Shown piece by piece: positions 38,789-48,507 of a stretch of 64,000 nucleotides of DNA; the first letter of the stretch is position 1; the number at the start of each line of letters is the position of its first letter. The DNA lies in contig CP025325.1 of assembly GCA_004014935.1 (NCBI GenBank), forward strand, positions 62,001-126,000, read 5' to 3'. The notes below the pieces were generated by a model that worked only from the letters and a program-made list of their open reading frames with translations, had not been told where the DNA came from and made no database searches. The position numbers and the translations under genes are program-made. Source of the DNA: Saccharomycopsis malanga. Its lineage: Eukaryota; Ascomycota; Saccharomycetes; Ascoideales; Saccharomycopsidaceae.

Positions 38789-38965
38789 CACTAGGCCATT
38801 TGGCTCAGTGGTCAGAGCTGCTCTTGGAGAAGAGAACAAAGACCTGACAGGTACACGAGTTCGATTCCTGTTACGAACACTTTTTAGTCGCGGCTTTCAT
38901 AGTGTTGAACTGTCTGAAACACTACCCCAAAAATGCATACTTTCCAAAACTAGGTTCGAAATATA
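38789..38965 (+). mobile_element. SINE1, long form with A and B boxes
   Basis: Head CCACTAGGCCATTTGG, A box TGGCTCAGTGGTCAGAGC, GGAGAAGAGAACAAAGACCT, then a good B box GAGTTCGATTCCTG. The long-form body follows (CACTTTTTAGTCGCGGC, TTGAACTGTCTGAAA) with a shortened 3' end (GGTTCGAAATATACGATA). With 2190-2489 it is one of two copies that keep both promoter boxes. Confidence 0.7.
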
Positions 38966-39302
38966 CGATAGTATTACAATACTCAATGGATAATATTCAA
39001 ACAATCACCAAATAAGATTGTAAAAAACGCGTCAATTACATTAATTACGCGTCGCATGTTTAGTGCCTACCGCTTTAGGCAATGCCCCGTCTAAAACTTT
39101 TCACTTCATCAGGGCATCTTGCTACTAATTCCATAATCTCGTTATTGGTGTCCTGTTTCCAGGAACCATTATCCAAAACTAGACCGAATATAGAGCGCTG
39201 GATATCCTTGAAAAGATTTTCCCGGAATGGTTTTCTGTCTTCCTTTTCCAGACACTGTCCAAAAGGCTCCTAGCAACAAGACTTCACAACGAAAGGAACA
39301 AC

Positions 39303-40292
39303 ATGTTGTCTGCTGTCAACCACACCAGCATAGACGAGTTAGAGAGCGAGTTGCTCAAGAAGATTGAGATAGGAAAGCTTTCACGGCAGCTCAAGACGAA
39401 GCTATCTGCCATCAATAAGAAGATTAATGGCCAGAATGCGTCGTCTGCTCAATATCCGTATTCTGTTTCCAAGCTTCCTCGAAGAGTGCCCTCTAGAAAG
39501 TCGTACGAATCGCCTACCAGAGTTCGCAGAACCAGAGTCGTTTCCTCTCCTTTCCACCATGTTGCTTCGCCTTCCAGATTCTCCAGTCCTAGCACCACTC
39601 CTCTCAAGCGAAAGTACGAAGCGGTGGCCAGTTCAGAGACCAGCCGTAATAAACAGAAACACACGTCCTCTGTTCTTTCCACCCCAAAGTCCAAAGTTGT
39701 GCGAACAACAAGACATTTCAGTGGAAACGAAAACGATGACGAAGGTGCAAACTTATTGATGTTTCTTGCAACATCTCCTCAATCCCACAAATCTTCCAGT
39801 CATTATCAACCGCATTTCATGTCCTCCCCAATAGGCACTTCCAAACTGTACCATGAATTCGTCAACAGTAACATCCCTTCAACTCCTCGCCACACTTACA
39901 AATCTTTCAGCTCCCCGTATGTCCACCCAGACTCCAATAACACTCCATCAACAGTCACTCCAAAGGTGCAGTCGACCTCCGTCTTTGCAAACCACAGCAA
40001 CTTGTCTTCCACCATCATTAGAACTCCAAAGTTCAACATGAGCGATTATGTAAACTTCATGAGCCCCTCCCCGTGTGCTAAAAAAGGTGCCTCTGCCTCT
40101 TACTATGCTAAAACCCCCGACAGAAACACCGTTTCTGTTGCCGAACGTTTGAGCAAGTTGGAAACCATCTCTAGTCACAACCTAAGCATCATAGACCACT
40201 CCAAAGACGAGGAAACAGAAGAAGAACAAAGTGAGAACAGTAATCACTATATGTCTCGGAAAGAAGATGAAACCGAAGAAGATGAAGAATAA
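39303..40292 (+). CDS. G1/S transcriptional repressor of the Whi5/Nrm1 family
   Basis: Whi5 and Nrm1 bind SBF/MBF and repress G1/S genes until phosphorylated by Cdk. The ORF encodes 329 residues from the ATG at 39303. Near the N-terminus SIDELESELLKKIEIGKLSR and LKTKLSAINKKI form the helical Whi5-type domain. The SBF/MBF-binding part has DEGANLLMFLATSPQS near residue 150 and FNMSDYVNFMSPSP near 245, both close to blocks I know in Nrm1/Whi5 proteins. At least fifteen Ser/Thr-Pro sites (SPTR, TPLK, TPKSK, TPRH, TPKF, SPSP) are candidates for Cdk phosphorylation. The C-terminus is acidic. Whether this is the WHI5 or the NRM1 orthologue is open; the DYVNF block fits Nrm1 a little better. Confidence 0.78.
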   Translation: MLSAVNHTSIDELESELLKKIEIGKLSRQLKTKLSAINKKINGQNASSAQYPYSVSKLPRRVPSRKSYESPTRVRRTRVVSSPFHHVASPSRFSSPSTTPLKRKYEAVASSETSRNKQKHTSSVLSTPKSKVVRTTRHFSGNENDDEGANLLMFLATSPQSHKSSSHYQPHFMSSPIGTSKLYHEFVNSNIPSTPRHTYKSFSSPYVHPDSNNTPSTVTPKVQSTSVFANHSNLSSTIIRTPKFNMSDYVNFMSPSPCAKKGASASYYAKTPDRNTVSVAERLSKLETISSHNLSIIDHSKDEETEEEQSENSNHYMSRKEDETEEDEE

Positions 40293-41324
40293 TCATTGGT
40301 GTTGAGCGTTGTTTGGTCCGGTTTTTGTTTCATTATTTGTATTTTTTGCGTTATATTTGCTAGATTCTTTTGCTTCTTTTCATTTCTGCTTCTTGTCTTT
40401 TCTTAGTCTTCTTTTAATTCTATTTATGGTCTTTTCGTTATATACTATCTGTTTAAACTAATTCATCATCTGTAAAGTGTTTCGATAAGTAATACATACA
40501 ACTCACTAAATTTGTTAAAGATCAAATCCGTCGTCTCAAAGCACCACAGCCGCTTCAATGTACACCAAAAACAATCAAATTATCTTTTATTCATCACTTT
40601 ATTGGGCCATTATGCTACAAAGCTGCACTGTATGAAATCTTTCAAAACTCAGCTGGCGCAGTTGTCAAGGTTGTGTGCACTGGTATCACAATTTGTTACC
40701 AGCTCGACTTTTAGACTAGTCTTTCTTTCACGTTCGCTATACTGATTATGTCAAAAAACATTTACTTTTGAGATTTTAACATTCTTGTTGAAGATCTAGT
40801 GTGTTTTCAGATACTACTAGTTTTACACCTGGCTGACTTTATACATTCTATTCCATTTTTTATTCTTTGTATTTAACATAATTGCTCTTTTGATTTTACT
40901 ATGTTATTTAACACAATTGCTCTCTTGATTTTACTATGATATTTAAAGTGAATTTTCAGGTAAATGTACAATAATCCAATGTTTCATCCTTGATTTTTCG
41001 ATCTATATATTATAAGTTTCCTACTATCATATAATCTATTTAAAATTCGCATTTATACGGACTAAAGGAAACATATACTGGCTTGTTTTGAAAAATTCTC
41101 ATATTTCATGTTTAGCACGGACATTTATACCAAGTTGAGGTTAGCTTTTCTGTATAAACCCGATTGGTTGTTATATCCGCTGGGCCCTGATGAAAGCGTA
41201 TCTATAGATAGTATGATATAGTATGGTGTCTACCGCCAATACCTAAGCAAATGGTCAGAAACAAAGAAGAACATACCATTGATTAACAAGACCCATTTAT
41301 TGAAAACATTCAAACATTAGTAGT
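40293..41324. other. Intergenic region between the WHI5/NRM1-type gene and YOR1
   Basis: AT-rich, with a 38-bp unit repeated twice near 40872-40945 (TATTTAACATAATTGCTC, TTTTGATTTTACTATG). No open frame that I would call a gene. Confidence 0.45.
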
Positions 41325-41423
41325 GTTATTTCCGACAATTGATTTGTTATTTCCGACAATTGATATCGTTATTTCCGACAGCACTTTCATTATTTCAGTG
41401 AAATCTCGTGTTATTTCCGACAA
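41325..41423 (+). promoter_or_regulatory. Repeated TTATTTCCGACA elements upstream of YOR1
   Basis: GTTATTTCCGACAATTGAT occurs at 41325-41343 and 41346-41364 without mismatch. The shorter GTTATTTCCGACA occurs at 41368-41380 and 41410-41422. Further CCG/CGG half-sites follow at about 41431 (ATATCCGCCC), 41489 (ATCCGACAG) and 41502 (GCGGATATCC). CCG triplets are the core bound by zinc-cluster regulators such as Pdr1, Yrr1 or Tac1, which control ABC transporter genes, so this may be a drug-response region. The array lies 410-510 bases before the YOR1 ATG. Confidence 0.45.
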
Positions 41424-41831
41424 ACATCGCTGTATATCCGCCCAGGCCCGTCAAATGATTCGGAGGTTGAGTATTCACTTTGGTTAATCCGACAGGTTGC
41501 GGATATCCATCTACATTTCAGCAAAACCCGTTGGATTGCTATTAATAATATTAGTAAGAGGCGGAAACAACGATTAGTAAAGTGCGGCTGAGCGCTGATG
41601 CCGCTTTTTGGCCAGATAGTAAGGCATTCACGATTACCTAAACAGTCTGGCAATTTCCTTTTTGGGAGCAACGCAAGCAGTTTTTTCACCCTGGATAAAA
41701 AGGGATTTGTATATATATATATGAAAAGACGGATAGATTGTAGGAGTGGAGAAAAAGCCAATCTTGGCTCGCTGGGTCGCTCGCTTAATTTGTACGTTGT
41801 TTTGGACATATTATTAATGTATTAGATTAAG

Positions 41832-44800
41832 ATGAGTAAATCCGAGATTTCTATAGAGGCCAAGGCCGAAAGCAATGTGAAAACCGAGGATCGTGGATTT
41901 GGTGTAGATGTTGAGTCCAGTGTTCAAAAGAGCCAAGACTCTCCGGCCGTTTTGCAACGACATGTTATGACTCCTTTGATGTCTAAGAAGGTGCCTCCTG
42001 TGCCAGATATTTCTGAGATGAAGATGAGGCCCACTTCCTGGAAGCATCCAATCCAATTCCTCATGTTTTGGTGGATGTTACCAATTATGAAAAAGGGCTA
42101 TAAGAGAACGCTCCAACATGCGGACTTGTGGAAATTGCCAGAGCGGATGCAAGTAGAATATTTGTATGAACAATTCAAAATCCATTTGGATGCTTCGGTG
42201 AAAAAGAATCAGGAAAAGGCAAAGAAGAAGAATCCGGACATTTCCGAGGAGGATTTGTTACGTGCTGGATATACTGCGTTGACGGTACCAATGGCTTTGA
42301 TCAAAACCATGAAATACCGGTATGGGATTTCTCTTATCATCAAAATATTGTATGATGTTGGTTCTACGTTGTTGCCGCTTTTGTCCAAGAAAGTCATTTC
42401 CTTTGTCGAAAAAAAGGCCTATGACAAAACAACCCCAGTAGGAAAAGGCGTTGGGTATGCTATTGGGCTATCGTTGGTGATTTTTTTCTCCAATTCTGCT
42501 TTCAACCATTTCTACAACTTGGCTTCCATGTGTGGTGTTGAAATCAAATCCATTCTTACCAAGGCGGTGTTGGACAAGTCGTTTTCCATCAACTCGAAAT
42601 CCAAACAAGACTATTCGTCTGGAAAACTCACTTCCTTGATAGGTGGGGATCTTTCTCGTATTGATCTTGCAATGGGCTTTTCGCCGTTTGCCATCACGTT
42701 TCCTGTTCCCATTGCCATCATCATAGTGTTGTTGATAGTCAACTTGGGGGTGTCTGCTTTGGCGGGCATTGCAGTGTTCTTGGCGGCCATCATGTTTGTG
42801 GGAGCTTTGTCGTATTTTCTTGTCCGTTTCAGAAAACAGGCCACCAAGTACACAGACGACCGTATAAGCACTATCAGAGAAGTGTTGAGTGCTATCAAGA
42901 TGATCAAATATTACGGGTGGGAAACGGCATATCATAAATCGATCAAGGAAATCAGAGAAAAAGAAAGCGCTATTTTGTTCAAAATGCAAACCATCAGAGG
43001 ATCGTTTATTGCTGTTGCTGTTTACTTGCCTACGCTTTGTTCCATGGTGGCCTTTTTGGTTCTACATGCTCTAAGACCTGGAACCGGGGCTGCTCCCATC
43101 TTTTCTTCGGTGTCTCTTTTCGGATTGTTATCTACGCAAATGATGGCGATTCCCATGACAGTTGCCCAGTTGGTTGACGCCTGGGTTGCTGTCCAGAGAA
43201 TCAAAGACCTTCTTTGTTGCAAAGACGAGGAAGGAGAGAATCCAGAGTGGGAAAAGGAACAAGAAGACAAGACAGCCTTTGAATATAATGAAAAAATGGC
43301 CATTCAGGTGAAAAATGCAGAATTTGTATGGGATGTCGCATCGGATCCCAAAAAGGAAATCCAGACGAAAAACAAAAAAGATAAGAAGAATAAGAGTGAC
43401 AAGAAGGACCAAAAGCCAGAATCAGAGCCTGTCAAGAAAGAAACTACCAATTTCAATGGGCTTCATGATATCAATTTTGATATCAAAAAAGGCGAATTTG
43501 TTGTTGTTGCCGGTGTCATTGGGTCTGGCAAAAGCTCTTTGCTAAATGCCTTAGCCGGGGTCATGAGAAGAACATCTGGTGTATTGAGAGTCAACTCTTC
43601 TTTACTATTATGTGGATATCCATGGGTCCAAAGTGGGACTATCCGGGAAAACATTCTTTTTGGAAAGCCATATGATGCCGAATGGTATTCTGCTGTTCTC
43701 GAGGCATGCTCGTTGAATTCAGATTTGGTCACATTTAGTGCTGGCGACATGACCGAAGTAGGCGAGCGAGGCATCACTTTATCTGGCGGTCAGAAGGCTC
43801 GTATCAACTTGGCTCGTGCTGTTTATAACGACCAGGATATCATTCTACTTGATGACGTTCTAAGTGCTGTTGACAGTGGTGTTGGTAAACATATCATGAA
43901 TTCCTGTATCATGGGATTACTTAAAAACAAAACACGGATCTTGGTCACACATCAATTGAGTTTGATTCATCACGCTGATCGGGTGATTTTCCTCACGCAA
44001 AACGGTCATGTTGCCATTGGAACTGCCGACGAATTGGTCGCTGATTATCCTGACTTTGCCAAGATGATGGAATATACGGCTGGCAATTCTGCTGATGCCC
44101 AAGTCACTAAATTGCAACGCAAGAAATCAAAAGCCAAAGATGAAGACACTGCTGCAGAAAACGTAGATGGCAGATTGGGCCATGACGAAGAACGAGCATT
44201 CAATAAGATCCAATGGAATGTCTATAAAAACTATGTCAAAGCCGGTGCAGGCAAATACTCACTTTTGGTGGTGCTTGTTATTGTATTTCAAGTGGCCATC
44301 ACCACTTTTTGTCTGATTTTCACCAACACTTGGCTTTCTTTCTGGGTGGACAACAAATTCAAAGGCAAATCCAACGGTTTCTATATTGGAATGTATTTGA
44401 TGCTTACTTTTGTAGGTTTGTTTTTGACCCTCGCACAGTTTGTTTCCACCAACTTTTTGTTTTTGAGAAGCTCCAGAAACATTACCTTGAAAGCCATTCG
44501 CAATGTCTTTTACGCCCCAATGTCTTTGTTCGACACCACACCTATGGGACGGATCATGAATAGATTCACTAAAGATACCGATGCTTTGGATAACGAGCTT
44601 GGTGACGAGTTGCGGACCTTCCTTCTTCCATTGGGCCAGGTCGTTGGAATTGTGATTCTTTGTATCATATATATTCCATGGGTGGCCATATCCATACCGT
44701 TTGTAGTAGTTGTGATTGTATGTGTGGTGTCCTATTATCAAGCCAGTTCTCGTGAGGTGAAAAGATTAGAGGCTGTGAACCGATCGTTTGTGTTCAGTAA

Positions 44801-46007
44801 CTTTGAGGAATGTTTGACTGGTTTGAGCACCATCAAATCGTATAACATGTTAGATACTTTCAAATTAAAAAACGACAAGTTGTTGGATAGAATGAACGAG
44901 GCGTATTTTGTTAATGTCAACATTATTGGGTTTTTGGGTTGTCAGTTTGATCTTGTTGCTGCTGTCTTTTCTGCTGTTTTGACTCTTCTCTGTGTCACTG
45001 GCCAGTTCAATATTGGCGCTGCTTCCACCGGTTTGTTGGTTTCCTACTTGTTGGACGCCATAAGTCTTTTGTCTCTTATGATTGCTTCAATGACTGAGGT
45101 GGAAAACAAAATGAACAGTGCAGAACGTCTTCTCCATTATGTTCAAAACCTTCCTCAGGAAGCACAGTATGAAATCCCAGAAACAAAACCCGCTCCTGAG
45201 TGGCCAGAATCTCCTTCCGTTGTCTTTGACAATGTCTCGCTTAGATACAGAGACAATTTGCCCTTGGTGTTGCGTGGCTTGTCCTTTTCTGTCAACCCAG
45301 GTGAGAAAGTCGGAATTTGCGGTAGAACTGGTGCTGGCAAGTCTTCATTGATGTCTGCTATTTACCGTTTAGTAGAACTCCAGCTGGGCAAAATCTCCAT
45401 AGACAATATAGACATCTCTACTCTTGGATTGCTTGATTTAAGATCCAAATTGGGAATCATCCCACAAGATCCAGTTCTTTTCAAAGGCACCATCAGACGA
45501 AATTTGGACCCATTTGGAGAACGTAGTGATGACGAGTTATGGAACGCTTTGGTGAAAAGTGGTGTCATTCAAAAGTCACAATTGGAACAAGTGAAGTCTC
45601 AAACTGTTTCTAACAATGACAGCTATTCATCTTTACATAAATTCCATTTGGAACAGCATGTCGAAGAAGAAGGCCAAAACTTTTCCTTGGGCGAACGTCA
45701 ATTGATTGCTTTAACTAGAGCTTTAGTCCGTAACTCCAAAATCTTGATTTTGGATGAAGCAACTTCTTCTGTTGATTTTGAAACGGACTCCAACATCAAT
45801 AACGTCATCAGAACTCAATTCGATGGACGTACAATCTTATGTATTGCTCATAGATTACATACTATTGTCAAGTTTGATAAAATCTTGGTCATGGAAAAAG
45901 GTGAGGTTGAGGAATTTGGCCGCCCAATAGATTTGTTCAATGAAAATGGTCTCTTTACCGAACTTTGTCACAAAGCAGGCATTTCCGAAAAAGATTTTGC
46001 TCTCTAA
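41832..46007 (+). CDS. YOR1: ABC transporter of the ABCC/MRP group (Yor1-like)
   Basis: Yor1 exports oligomycin, organic anions and other drugs, and affects phospholipid distribution at the plasma membrane. The ORF encodes 1391 residues starting at the ATG at 41832. A polar N-terminus leads into PTSWKHPIQFLMFWWMLPIM and the first six-helix transporter domain. The first nucleotide-binding domain has Walker A GVIGSGKSS near 561, TLSGGQKARINLARAVY near 650, and an Asp in place of the catalytic Glu (LLDDVLSAVDS), as usual in ABCC proteins. The second transporter domain follows. The second nucleotide-binding domain has GRTGAGKSS near 1164, FSLGERQLIALTRALVR and LDEATSSVD. A Lys-rich linker (KNKKDKKNKSDKKDQK) before the first nucleotide-binding domain is specific to this protein. 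There is no extra N-terminal TMD0, which fits Yor1 rather than Ycf1 or Bpt1. S. cerevisiae Yor1 has 1477 residues. Confidence 0.93.
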   Translation: MSKSEISIEAKAESNVKTEDRGFGVDVESSVQKSQDSPAVLQRHVMTPLMSKKVPPVPDISEMKMRPTSWKHPIQFLMFWWMLPIMKKGYKRTLQHADLWKLPERMQVEYLYEQFKIHLDASVKKNQEKAKKKNPDISEEDLLRAGYTALTVPMALIKTMKYRYGISLIIKILYDVGSTLLPLLSKKVISFVEKKAYDKTTPVGKGVGYAIGLSLVIFFSNSAFNHFYNLASMCGVEIKSILTKAVLDKSFSINSKSKQDYSSGKLTSLIGGDLSRIDLAMGFSPFAITFPVPIAIIIVLLIVNLGVSALAGIAVFLAAIMFVGALSYFLVRFRKQATKYTDDRISTIREVLSAIKMIKYYGWETAYHKSIKEIREKESAILFKMQTIRGSFIAVAVYLPTLCSMVAFLVLHALRPGTGAAPIFSSVSLFGLLSTQMMAIPMTVAQLVDAWVAVQRIKDLLCCKDEEGENPEWEKEQEDKTAFEYNEKMAIQVKNAEFVWDVASDPKKEIQTKNKKDKKNKSDKKDQKPESEPVKKETTNFNGLHDINFDIKKGEFVVVAGVIGSGKSSLLNALAGVMRRTSGVLRVNSSLLLCGYPWVQSGTIRENILFGKPYDAEWYSAVLEACSLNSDLVTFSAGDMTEVGERGITLSGGQKARINLARAVYNDQDIILLDDVLSAVDSGVGKHIMNSCIMGLLKNKTRILVTHQLSLIHHADRVIFLTQNGHVAIGTADELVADYPDFAKMMEYTAGNSADAQVTKLQRKKSKAKDEDTAAENVDGRLGHDEERAFNKIQWNVYKNYVKAGAGKYSLLVVLVIVFQVAITTFCLIFTNTWLSFWVDNKFKGKSNGFYIGMYLMLTFVGLFLTLAQFVSTNFLFLRSSRNITLKAIRNVFYAPMSLFDTTPMGRIMNRFTKDTDALDNELGDELRTFLLPLGQVVGIVILCIIYIPWVAISIPFVVVVIVCVVSYYQASSREVKRLEAVNRSFVFSNFEECLTGLSTIKSYNMLDTFKLKNDKLLDRMNEAYFVNVNIIGFLGCQFDLVAAVFSAVLTLLCVTGQFNIGAASTGLLVSYLLDAISLLSLMIASMTEVENKMNSAERLLHYVQNLPQEAQYEIPETKPAPEWPESPSVVFDNVSLRYRDNLPLVLRGLSFSVNPGEKVGICGRTGAGKSSLMSAIYRLVELQLGKISIDNIDISTLGLLDLRSKLGIIPQDPVLFKGTIRRNLDPFGERSDDELWNALVKSGVIQKSQLEQVKSQTVSNNDSYSSLHKFHLEQHVEEEGQNFSLGERQLIALTRALVRNSKILILDEATSSVDFETDSNINNVIRTQFDGRTILCIAHRLHTIVKFDKILVMEKGEVEEFGRPIDLFNENGLFTELCHKAGISEKDFAL

Positions 46008-46896
46008 TTCAAAACCATTATATATATTTTACCCATTTATTTTCCCGTTTTCTGATTATTACTTGTTATTTTCATTCTTTGATTCTTCACTAATTGATTT
46101 TAGTTTTTGCTATCAAACTCTTATTTTATACAATTCATTGCTTTTATTATCTAATCTATTATTTATTATTATCCAATATTTACTATTATACAATCTTTCA
46201 TTTATTATTTTCCATTATTTATTATTATCCAATCTTTTTATCATCCCCACTTTATATCCCTATTCTATAGTGTCCTGCATTTCTTGTAAATACTCTATAA
46301 ATACCAATTTTAGCAGTTGTTTCTTTCCAATACCGTATGCTCCATTGAACAAAAATAGCAAGTTTTAAATAGGTTTACTGTGTATACTGTTTCAAATTCC
46401 TTCCAGTGAAAATATTAACAAAATTTTGTATATAAAATAAGTTAAATTACGAGGATAGACAGCTTTCTTCTAAAAAACTTGCTGATCATAGTACGAATAT
46501 CAAACAATACCACCTGTTTGCATTATTATATCAAGCTAGGAAACACCATAAGCATGACAAATGTGATCTACCCTTAAATTTTCGCCTCATTAATTTGTCG
46601 ATGATCCCTCAACAATATCTCCTAGCCCTCTAAATAGGTATCACCACTTCTTCTATTAAAAGTCTTGCATCTTATGTTGGAAATTTGACGCGCGCATCCC
46701 TTTGCATCATCGTACATTTACCCACACGTCCGGGTAATGGCACTACTGATCACCAATCAAGTGTAAGATTTTATAAGCGCTGGAAAACTGGTATAAACTG
46801 TTAAGGTCATAGATTAAGAGTCTTTGTTTGACACTATCGGCGCTACTTGGCTACAAGAGGATTGGACGAATAAATATAATAGGCTAACAATATAAG
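46008..46896. other. AT-rich intergenic stretch between YOR1 and NDUFA1
   Basis: The first part is pyrimidine-rich (TTATTATCCAATC-type repeats at 46120-46240). At about 46455-46635 one plus-strand frame stays open for some 55 codons, but it has no ATG start and no recognised domain. The last 150 bases are presumably the NDUFA1 promoter. Confidence 0.4.
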
Positions 46897-47230
46897 ATGT
46901 TTCCATGGGAGGGTGCAATTCCTTACACCATCATGTTCGGTGTATGTATCGGAAGATGGTATTGAGGTGATTGATTATAATATTGTTTGAATACTAACCA
47001 TTTGTTTATAGTTTTTTACCGTTTGTGGCGGTGCAGTTTCTGCCATTCATTACGCTTCTAACGGCTACAAGAGAGACAGATTTGGATTGGACCAGTGGGA
47101 CCGTCAACATTTCGAAAGAGACTACAGATTGACTGGTATTTTCAGAGGTCAGCAAGATGATGTCAAGGCGCCAGAGGCGTTTGCTACCAACGGTATCAGA
47201 AAGTTGGAGAAAGTCCACAGATGGTGGTAA
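46897..47230 (+). CDS. NADH:ubiquinone oxidoreductase subunit NDUFA1/MWFE (spliced)
   Basis: This is an accessory subunit of respiratory complex I in the inner mitochondrial membrane. The gene has two exons: 46897-46941 (15 codons) and 47012-47230. The 70-base intron begins GTATGT and ends ACTAACCATTTGTTTATAG. The product has 87 residues. It starts MFPWEGAIPYTIMFG and continues FFTVCGGAVSAIHY as the single membrane helix, then DRFGLDQWDRQHFERDYRLT, GIFRGQ, and ends VHRWW. The block WDRxxxxRDxRLTGxxRGQ is the family signature as I know it from Neurospora and Yarrowia. Because the gene is short and spliced it is easily missed. Its presence means the organism has, or recently had, complex I, which excludes Saccharomycetaceae. 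Confidence 0.88.
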
Positions 47231-47984
47231 ATAAATAAACTCGTAAATCTGACTTTGGTAGTAACTTTAATTGTTTCTGTATCTGCATTTTCCAGCCTGA
47301 GCCACTGTGTAGAGGCCTAGGGTTGTTTTAGAAAATTTGGTTGTTATATTTCAGATCCGGATGGACCATACATGTCTCAGGAGACTAGGTTTATAAGTAC
47401 GGTTTTTGTATTTGATCATTTCTAATGTTTTCTTTGTTTTTTTGTTTTTTTTTTTTTACTTTAATTATAACGAAATATGTCATCATAATGTGTTATGGAG
47501 TAGCTATGTGTTGTAGTCTGCTAGTGATATGGAGCAGCTATGTTCTGTGGTCTGCTTATTTAGTGTGTACAGCTATTTGATATAGTATGGAGTATTAAAT
47601 TCGATGGAATGTTCAAATGGTGTGGTATAATCGGTTTTAATTTGATTATTAGTATAGAAAAATACTGTACATTTATTGTTTGGACGTAGATTTAACAAAT
47701 GATGAGAGATTTAGGATAAAAATTCAAATTTATAACTATCTGTAATTTCACTTTGCACGGATTATCTAAAGTCTTGCAGTTATTCAAGTCTATTTTCAAG
47801 CATTGTCCGTCAACAGTGGCTTAAAATGAGTTTTTGACTTGTATAGCTTACATACATCATAATACAATAATCTAATAAATTACCATCTGTTAGAGCCTGA
47901 TTACTTGTTTCTTGCAAGAAAGACATTTTACATGAAAAATGTTCTGATCGTTAATCCTTACTTTAACTATCCTAATAATAGATT
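47231..47984. other. AT-rich intergenic stretch
   Basis: 3' flank of NDUFA1, with a T-run near 47440 and a short duplication of GCAGCTATGT-type sequence at 47500-47545. No gene or repeat family recognised. Confidence 0.4.
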
Positions 47985-48107
47985 AATGATAATAATAATA
48001 TTTTATATTTCGAGCCTAGTAAATATCAGTCTTGTTTATACACTCTATGAATAAAGGGAGAGACCCAATCATGTCCTGTTGAGTTTTTTTCTTTTCGACT
48101 GTACCAT
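47985..48107 (-). mobile_element. SINE1, partial
   Basis: Minus strand: a degraded head region (TCGAAAAGAAAAAAACTCAA), CAGGACATGATTGGG, then AGACTGATATTTACTAGGCT, CGAAATATAAAATATT and a short ATT tail. The central CAAGTCCCC motif is lost. It lies 3' of KIN4. Confidence 0.5.
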
Positions 48108-48507
48108 CTATCGATTAACAAAAACTCACTACCAACAGACTTGACAAATCAAAGCAACTTTCAACACTGCCGATTCGCACCAGAGAAATCTACAACCAAT
48201 ATAAAGCAGAACAAAATACGAATGGTGGATAGAAAGCTAACAAAAGGATAAATTTGTAGAATGGTATCAGACAAAAATAGAACAAAGCAAAGAAAGTTGA
48301 AATCAAATGATGACAAACTGGATGAACTGAAAACATAGTTGTCTTTCGACAAGGTATCAAATTAAAATTAAAGGAATAAAGTGGAAAGAGAAAAAATAAT
48401 TAAATAACAAGAAAGCTATTTCAACATGTATAGTGAGCAAAAATGACAAATAACAGGCTATATAAGTATATATATAAATAAAACTATGAGCTAACAAATG
48501 GCTATGA

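Noticed and set aside
46455-46635. Open stretch with LPLNFRLINL, faintly like a LINE reverse-transcriptase block
   Set aside because: About 55 codons without start or other RT motifs; the likeness is too weak to claim a LINE remnant, although a LINE partner for SINE1 would be welcome.
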